Positions 6,453 to 10,224 of a stretch of 10,224 nucleotides of DNA are shown here, piece after piece. Both the position numbers and the translations under genes were made by a program. Below the pieces are notes generated by a model, which made no database searches, was not told the DNA's origin, and saw only the letters and a program-made list of their open reading frames with translations. The DNA lies in assembly GCA_021792815.1 (NCBI GenBank), contig JAJYTX010000064.1:1-10224 (forward strand), given 5' to 3'. The stretch is from Pseudomonadota bacterium. GTDB taxonomy: Bacteria; Pseudomonadota; Gammaproteobacteria; Steroidobacterales; Steroidobacteraceae. The first letter of the stretch is position 1. Each line of letters begins with the position of its first letter.

Positions 6453-6806
6453 CTACTCGCGGTACTCGCAGCCGCTGGTGCAGGTCTCGCGGATGATGAT
6501 GCGGCTGAGGGCCGGCAGCGCGGGCTTCAGACGCTGCCAGATCCACTGCGCGAGGCGCTCGCTCGTGGGGTTCTCGAGTCCGGCGATGTCATTGAGATAG
6601 CGGTGGTCCAGCGCTTCGTGCAGCGGCGCGAAGGCTCTCTTCAGCGCCGAGAAGTCGCAGACCCACCCGGTCATCGGGTCGACCGGACCCTCCACGTGCA
6701 CCCTGATGCGAAAGGAATGCCCGTGCAGCCGCGCGCACTTGTGGCCGGGCGGGACGTTGGGCAGGCGGTGCGCCGCCTCGATGCGGAATTCCTTGAAGAT
6801 TTCCAT
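6453..6806 (-). CDS. queD: 6-carboxy-5,6,7,8-tetrahydropterin synthase QueD
   Basis: A 117-residue member of the 6-pyruvoyl-tetrahydropterin synthase family. It converts 7,8-dihydroneopterin triphosphate to 6-carboxytetrahydropterin, the step after GTP cyclohydrolase I in the cytosolic 7-deazaguanine (preQ0/queuosine) pathway for tRNA modification. Zinc ligands are His13 (EAAHRL), His28 and His30 (LHGHSF); the catalytic cysteine is Cys24 in [10 protein letters not shown], and the charge-relay pair Asp67-His68 lies in [13 protein letters not shown] (80-83) and Glu107 in the [10 protein letters not shown] stretch complete the pterin pocket. Length agrees with E. coli QueD (about 120 residues), and all key residues are present. 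It is alone: no queC, queE or queF is in the window. It is convergent with the CHI-like gene (24-nt gap) and divergent from the kinase gene, with 26 nt between the start codons. Confidence 0.94.
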   Translation of the reverse strand: MEIFKEFRIEAAHRLPNVPPGHKCARLHGHSFRIRVHVEGPVDPMTGWVCDFSALKRAFAPLHEALDHRYLNDIAGLENPTSERLAQWIWQRLKPALPALSRIIIRETCTSGCEYRE

Positions 6807-6832
6807 GGCGGCAATGATAGCCTTCCGGGCTT
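6807..6832. promoter_or_regulatory. Very short divergent intergenic region (queD / kinase)
   Basis: Only 26 nt separate the two divergent start codons. On the minus strand TATCAT (6819-6814) matches TATAAT at 5 of 6 positions but has no good -35 and would give a near-leaderless queD transcript; GGAAGG on the same strand is about 14 nt from the queD ATG. No Shine-Dalgarno is evident before the kinase ATG. AGCC-TTCCG-GGCT (6819-6831) is a small dyad. Promoters for both genes probably lie inside the opposing coding sequences. Confidence 0.3.
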
Positions 6833-8002
6833 ATGAGCACCCGCCTCCGGCCGCTGCTGCTGATCGTCACGGTCTTCTGGGTTTACGTGACGCTCTCGGA
6901 CGTGCTGTACGCCAATCGGGTGCAGTCCAGCCTCACGGCCTTGCATGTGGGCACGCTGTTTGCCCCGTGGCAGGTGCGGGCGCTGCAGCACCTGATTCTG
7001 TATCCGCCGCTGCTCGGCTGCGTGTGGGCCTCGCTGCACCTCGGCTGGCAGCCGCTCGCGCGGCGCCTGCCGCTGCAGGTGCTGCTCGGGGTCGGCTTTG
7101 CCGCGCTCGGGGATCCGAGCCTGTGGCTGGGGCTCGCGGCGCGGGTCGGCTTTCATCAGGCGACGCTCGAGTTTCTGAGCGGGCTCAGCCCCCGGGCGCC
7201 GCTCGCCATCGGTCCGATGCTGCAGCTGTGGGTGGCGAGCTTCATCAACTTTCTGCTCGCCTACGGCTTCGCGCTGGCGCTGGCGAACGGTTTCGACGTC
7301 TACCGTCGGCTGCGCGACACGCAGGCCCGCTCCGCGGCGCTCGAGCGGGCGCTTTCCTCGGCGCACCTGGCGGCGCTGCGGATGCAGCTCTCGCCGCATT
7401 CGCTGTTCAACCTGCTCAACACCATTCATGGCCAGATCGAGTGGAATCCCGCCGATGCCCGCAGCATGATCGTGCAGCTGGCGGACCTGCTGCGCCGGCT
7501 GCTGCACGCCGGTGAGCATGAGTTCTCGCGCCTGTCCGAGGAGCTGCAGTTCGCGCGCCTGTACCTGTCGCTGCAGCAGCGACGCTTCTCCGATCGGCTC
7601 ACCGTTCACGTGCCCGAGCCGAACGGGCTGCCCTCGGCCTGGGTGCCGAGCCTGATCCTGCAGCCGCTCATCGAGAACGCGGTCGTGCACGGCGTGGCCA
7701 GTCATCCCGGCGAGGTCGAGATCAGCGTCGAGGCGGGCGCGGCCGGTGATTGGCTCTGGCTGCGCGTTTCCAACACCCTGTCCGCCGAAGAGCCGGTGCA
7801 CGGCGAGGGCATAGGCCTCAAGAACGTGCACGAGCGGCTGGCCATCCAGTTTGGCGGGCGGGCCTCGTTCACGGCGGCGCCGGTCGGCACGCGGTGGCTG
7901 GCCGAGATACGCCTGCCGCTGCTGAGCGGCGCCGCAGACGGCGGCGAGCCTGAGCAGCGGCCGGCGGCGCAGCGCGTGGCGCAGGAGGGCGCGGGTGTCT
8001 GA
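6833..8002 (+). CDS. LytS/YehU-type membrane sensor histidine kinase
   Basis: A 389-residue inner-membrane sensor kinase of the His_kinase (LytS/YehU/AlgZ-like) class. The N-terminal half has about four hydrophobic segments (roughly 7-26, 50-70, 80-103, 125-152), followed by a helical linker. The phosphoacceptor motif is LRMQLSPHSLFNLLN around His189; the family normally has PHF, and here the Phe is Ser190. The ATP-binding domain follows: LIENAVVHG (N-box, Asn282) and GEGIGLKNVHERL (G-box, 324-336). Partners in this class are normally LytTR-type response regulators, yet the next gene, overlapping by 8 bp, is a transporter; no regulator is encoded nearby. The start is the first ATG in frame, without a visible Shine-Dalgarno. 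The last roughly 25 residues are a disordered Ala/Gln/Gly-rich tail. The signal sensed is unknown. Confidence 0.9.
   Translation: MSTRLRPLLLIVTVFWVYVTLSDVLYANRVQSSLTALHVGTLFAPWQVRALQHLILYPPLLGCVWASLHLGWQPLARRLPLQVLLGVGFAALGDPSLWLGLAARVGFHQATLEFLSGLSPRAPLAIGPMLQLWVASFINFLLAYGFALALANGFDVYRRLRDTQARSAALERALSSAHLAALRMQLSPHSLFNLLNTIHGQIEWNPADARSMIVQLADLLRRLLHAGEHEFSRLSEELQFARLYLSLQQRRFSDRLTVHVPEPNGLPSAWVPSLILQPLIENAVVHGVASHPGEVEISVEAGAAGDWLWLRVSNTLSAEEPVHGEGIGLKNVHERLAIQFGGRASFTAAPVGTRWLAEIRLPLLSGAADGGEPEQRPAAQRVAQEGAGV
7983..7988 (+). promoter_or_regulatory. Ribosome binding site fixing the GTG start of the Spinster-like gene
   Basis: AGGAGG, a full Shine-Dalgarno, sits inside the last codons of the kinase gene and 6 nt before the GTG at 7995. 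It decides the start and argues for translational coupling, as the kinase stop (8000-8002) lies just past that GTG. Confidence 0.8.
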
Positions 8003-9275
8003 TACAACGCAGAGCGTGCGGCGCGCCTCGATGGTCTCGCTGTCGGTGCTGACCGGGGTCAACCTGCTCAATTATCTCGATCGCTATGTCGTCTCGGCGC
8101 TGCTGCCGGCGCTGAAGCAGGCGTGGCCGGGTACGACCGACAAAGAGCTCGGGGCGCTGATGAGCGGCTTCGTGATCGTGTACCTGCTGGCGGCGCCGAT
8201 CTTCGGACGACTGGGTGACCGCGGCTCGCGCACCCGGCCGATCGCCATCGGCGTGTTCCTGTGGAGCGTGGCCACGGGGCTTTCGGGGCTGGCCGGCAAC
8301 TATCTGCAACTGCTCGGGGCGCGCGCCGCGGTCGGCGTCGGCGAGGCGGCCTACGGCACCATCACGCCGTCGCTGCTCGCGGACTACTTCGCGCCACGCA
8401 CCCGCGGCAGAGCCTTCGCCGTGTTCAACATGGCGATTCCGGTGGGCGCGGCGCTCGGCTATATCGTCGGCGGGGTCGTCCTCGCCCATTACGGCTGGCA
8501 TGCGGCGTTCTACGTCGCGGGAATTCCGGGGGTGCTGCTCGCGCTGTGGATCTGGCGCCTGCCCGATCCGCCGCGCGGTTCCCGGGATACCGGGGAGATC
8601 GCGGCCATGGGCGCCGCGGCGGCACTGACGCTGCCGCCGGGATCCTGGGCTGTCTACGCCCGGTTGCTGCGGCGGCGGCCGTATGTGCTCACCGTGCTCG
8701 GCTATGCCGCCTACACATTTGCCCTCGGGGGGCTGGCGATCTGGATGCCCACCTTTCTCGAGCGCGTGCGCGGCGTTTCGAGTGCCGAGGCCACCGCGGG
8801 CTTCGGCGCGATCGTGGTGGTCACGGGCTTCGTGGGCACCTTCGTCGGCGGGTGGCTGGGCGATTACTGGCTGAGGTTCTCGCGCCAGGCGTATCTGTGG
8901 ATGTCGGGCTGGGTCACGCTGCTGGCGGTGCCGGCGACTTACCTGGCACTCGCCGTGCACCGGCCCGAGGTGTACTACACGGCGCTGATCATCGCCGAGC
9001 TGCTGCTGTTCATGTCCACCGGTCCGATCAACACGGCGATCGTCAACCTGGTCAGCCCGGCGGAAAGAGCCTGCGCCGTGGCGCTCAGCATCTTCGCCAT
9101 CCACGCGCTCGGGGACGCTGTTTCACCGTTCATCATCGGCTGGATGTCGGACATGACCTCGCTCGCAACGGCGGTCTTGATCGTGCCGTTCGCGGTCGGT
9201 ATCGGCGCGTTGCTCTGGCTTCTGTCGGCTCGGGCCGATGCCGTGGCCGACCGTGCGTCCGGCACTGTCGCGTAA
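7995..9275 (+). CDS. Spinster-like MFS transporter
   Basis: A 426-residue inner-membrane major facilitator protein with the pattern of the Spinster-like group. TM1 carries LNYLDRYVVSALLP (Asp29-Arg30), motif A is GRLGDRG (71-77), and TM4 has ARAAVGVGEAAYGTITPSLL with Glu117; Asp in TM1 and Glu in TM4 are the group's typical charged membrane residues. Twelve hydrophobic segments fit the length. Animal Spinster proteins move sphingosine-1-phosphate or lysophospholipids; bacterial members are proton-coupled but their substrates are mostly unproven, so a lipid or amphiphile substrate is only an inference. The GTG start is supported by AGGAGG at 7983-7988. It overlaps the preceding kinase gene by 8 bp in a different frame, so the two are almost certainly one operon. 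It is convergent with fpr downstream. Confidence 0.88.
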   Translation: MSDTTQSVRRASMVSLSVLTGVNLLNYLDRYVVSALLPALKQAWPGTTDKELGALMSGFVIVYLLAAPIFGRLGDRGSRTRPIAIGVFLWSVATGLSGLAGNYLQLLGARAAVGVGEAAYGTITPSLLADYFAPRTRGRAFAVFNMAIPVGAALGYIVGGVVLAHYGWHAAFYVAGIPGVLLALWIWRLPDPPRGSRDTGEIAAMGAAAALTLPPGSWAVYARLLRRRPYVLTVLGYAAYTFALGGLAIWMPTFLERVRGVSSAEATAGFGAIVVVTGFVGTFVGGWLGDYWLRFSRQAYLWMSGWVTLLAVPATYLALAVHRPEVYYTALIIAELLLFMSTGPINTAIVNLVSPAERACAVALSIFAIHALGDAVSPFIIGWMSDMTSLATAVLIVPFAVGIGALLWLLSARADAVADRASGTVA

Positions 9276-9366
9276 GGTGAGCGGCGAACGGCGCGCCCGG
9301 CCGACCAGGCGGCCCGCCGGGGGCCAATCGCGTGGCGTGCGCCTGCGGCCGCGCGCCTGGGGGCGG
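9276..9366. other. Convergent gap with short GC hairpins
   Basis: The 91 nt between the two stop codons hold GC-rich dyads, for example GGCCC (9311-9315) / GGGCC (9321-9325) with a 5-nt loop. None has a T-run on either strand, so no intrinsic terminator can be called. Confidence 0.3.
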
Positions 9367-10143
9367 TTATCTGGCGACGAAGGCGCGCTCGATGACGTAA
9401 TCGCCGGCCTCGCCGATGTGCGGCGAGATGCGGAAACCGCGCGCATCGAGCAGCGCGCAGGTGTCGCTGAGCATGGCCGGGCTGCCGCAGATCATGACCC
9501 GGTCGTCGGCCGGATCGAGCGGCGGCAGCCCCAGGTCGTACGAGAGCCTCGCGGACTTGATGAGGGTGGTCAGCCTGCCGCGGTTCACGTGCGGCTCGCG
9601 CGTCACCGCCGGGTAGTACAGCAGCTTCTCGCGCACCCACTCGCCGAGGAACTCGTGAGACTTGAGCGCCTCGATCCGATGCCTGACGACCGCGGACTCA
9701 CGCGACCAGCGGACACCGTGCACGAAAATCACGCGCTCGAAGCGCTCGTAGGTCTCGGGGTCCTTGATCACGCTCATGAACGGCGCGGCGCCGGTGCCCG
9801 TCGACAGCAGGTACAGGCGCTTGCCCGGCTTGAGGTCGTGCAGTACCAGGCTGCCGGTCGGCTTGTGGCTGACCAGTACCTCATCGCCTGCGCGGATGTG
9901 CTGCAGGCGCGAGGTCAGCGGTCCGTCGGGTACCTTGATGCTGAGAAACTCCAGGTGTTCCTCGTGGTTGGCGCTGGCGATGCTGTAGGCGCGCAGCAGC
10001 GGCCGCGAGTCCACGCGCAGTCCCACCATGACGAACTGCCCGTTCTCGAAACGCAGGCCCGCGCTGCGCGTCGTCGTGAAGGTGAACTGCGTGTCGGTCC
10101 AGTGCTGCACGGAGAGGACACGCTCGCTGCCGAATGCCGCCAA
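9367..10143 (-). CDS. fpr: Ferredoxin/flavodoxin-NADP(+) reductase
   Basis: A 258-residue cytosolic FAD enzyme that passes electrons between NADP(H) and ferredoxin or flavodoxin. FAD is bound by R51-A-Y-S54 and the VPDGPLTS stretch near residues 71-78; the NADP-binding loop is GTGAAPF (116-122), and a later CGSPAML stretch contributes to the nicotinamide site. The C-terminus VIERAFVAR matches the Azotobacter/Pseudomonas type, where an Ala-Phe-Val tail replaces the terminal aromatic of plastidic enzymes. Such enzymes often serve oxidative-stress responses or Fe-S and haem pathways; which role applies here is not shown. The start is TTG: it gives an N-terminus (MAAFGSERV) that aligns in length with known Fpr, and GGGAGAG lies 4 nt upstream. 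No in-frame ATG exists nearby. Confidence 0.93.
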   Translation of the reverse strand: MAAFGSERVLSVQHWTDTQFTFTTTRSAGLRFENGQFVMVGLRVDSRPLLRAYSIASANHEEHLEFLSIKVPDGPLTSRLQHIRAGDEVLVSHKPTGSLVLHDLKPGKRLYLLSTGTGAAPFMSVIKDPETYERFERVIFVHGVRWSRESAVVRHRIEALKSHEFLGEWVREKLLYYPAVTREPHVNRGRLTTLIKSARLSYDLGLPPLDPADDRVMICGSPAMLSDTCALLDARGFRISPHIGEAGDYVIERAFVAR

Positions 10144-10222
10144 AAGGCTCTCCCGGAATCACCGTTTGCCAGGGCGCGCATTCTACCGGGGCGTGTCCGG
10201 CGCCGTGACGCTTTGGCGGCAT
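10134..10222. repeat. 11-bp inverted repeat flanking the fpr start and promoter
   Basis: ATGCCGCCAAA (10134-10144) and TTTGGCGGCAT (10212-10222) are perfect reverse complements, 67 nt apart. The inner arm overlaps the TTG start of fpr; the outer arm lies upstream of the predicted transcription start, so both could not be in one mRNA from that promoter. A pair of protein-binding sites or chance are the options. Confidence 0.4.
10180..10185 (-). promoter_or_regulatory. -10 element of the fpr promoter
   Basis: On the minus strand TAGAAT (5 of 6 to consensus) is followed by GCGCGCC, nearly identical to the box before the NRAMP-like gene (TAAGAT then GCGCGCC). Start of transcription would be near 10173, giving a 5' UTR of about 30 nt. 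The -35 region (about 10203-10209, GTCACG/TCACGG) is poor, suggesting help from an activator. Confidence 0.5.
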
Positions 10223-10224
10223 GA

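Noticed and set aside
6671..8071. 466-codon minus-strand open frame opposite the kinase gene
   Set aside because: Arg/Gln/Pro-rich composition with no family pattern; the plus strand encodes a recognisable kinase. It is a GC-driven shadow frame.
7869..9104. 411-codon minus-strand open frame opposite the Spinster-like gene
   Set aside because: Low-complexity Arg/Gln/His/Asp composition typical of the antisense of membrane-protein codons; no domain visible.
1..10224. Mobile elements, CRISPR arrays, toxin-antitoxin or defence genes
   Set aside because: No transposase, integrase, terminal repeats, spaced direct repeats or recognisable defence domains were seen on either strand.

Overview
The window is GC-rich (roughly two thirds G+C) chromosomal DNA from a proteobacterium. 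The ferredoxin-NADP reductase is of the Azotobacter/Pseudomonas type, ending in ERAFV plus two residues. The M61 peptidase, YajR-like transporter, CHI-like protein and QueD also fit a gammaproteobacterium, perhaps of the Xanthomonadales/Nevskiales/Steroidobacter neighbourhood. That placement is inferred from protein style, not from a marker gene. No insertion sequence, phage gene, CRISPR array, rRNA or tRNA is visible, and composition is even throughout, so this reads as ordinary core/shell chromosome.

Layout. 1-1508 (+): 3' part of an M61 metallopeptidase with a PDZ domain, cut by the window edge. 1509-1665: convergent gap with an 11-bp perfect inverted repeat. 1666-2019 (-): small DUF190 protein with a good promoter. 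2020-2347: divergent gap. 2348-3712 (+): MFS exporter with a C-terminal YAM-like domain (YajR type). 3713-4164: gap holding a sigma70-type promoter and a leader of about 255 nt full of inverted repeats. 4165-5796 (+): divergent NRAMP-family transporter lacking the usual DPGN and MPH metal-site motifs. 5850-6428 (+): secreted chalcone-isomerase-like protein. 6453-6806 (-): QueD (queuosine/7-deazaguanine pathway). 6833-8002 (+): LytS/YehU-type membrane histidine kinase, overlapping by 8 bp with 7995-9275 (+), a Spinster-like MFS transporter. 9367-10143 (-): ferredoxin-NADP reductase with a TTG start.

The genes do not form one pathway. The two units that deserve attention are (i) the NRAMP-like transporter with its structured leader, where overlapping inverted repeats would let the RNA fold in mutually exclusive ways, a layout expected of a metal-responsive riboswitch or attenuator and matching no leader class I recognise by eye; and (ii) the kinase-transporter pair, where a translationally coupled histidine kinase has no response regulator beside it in this window. 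Several intergenic regions also share a TAnnnT...GCGCC promoter-like element.
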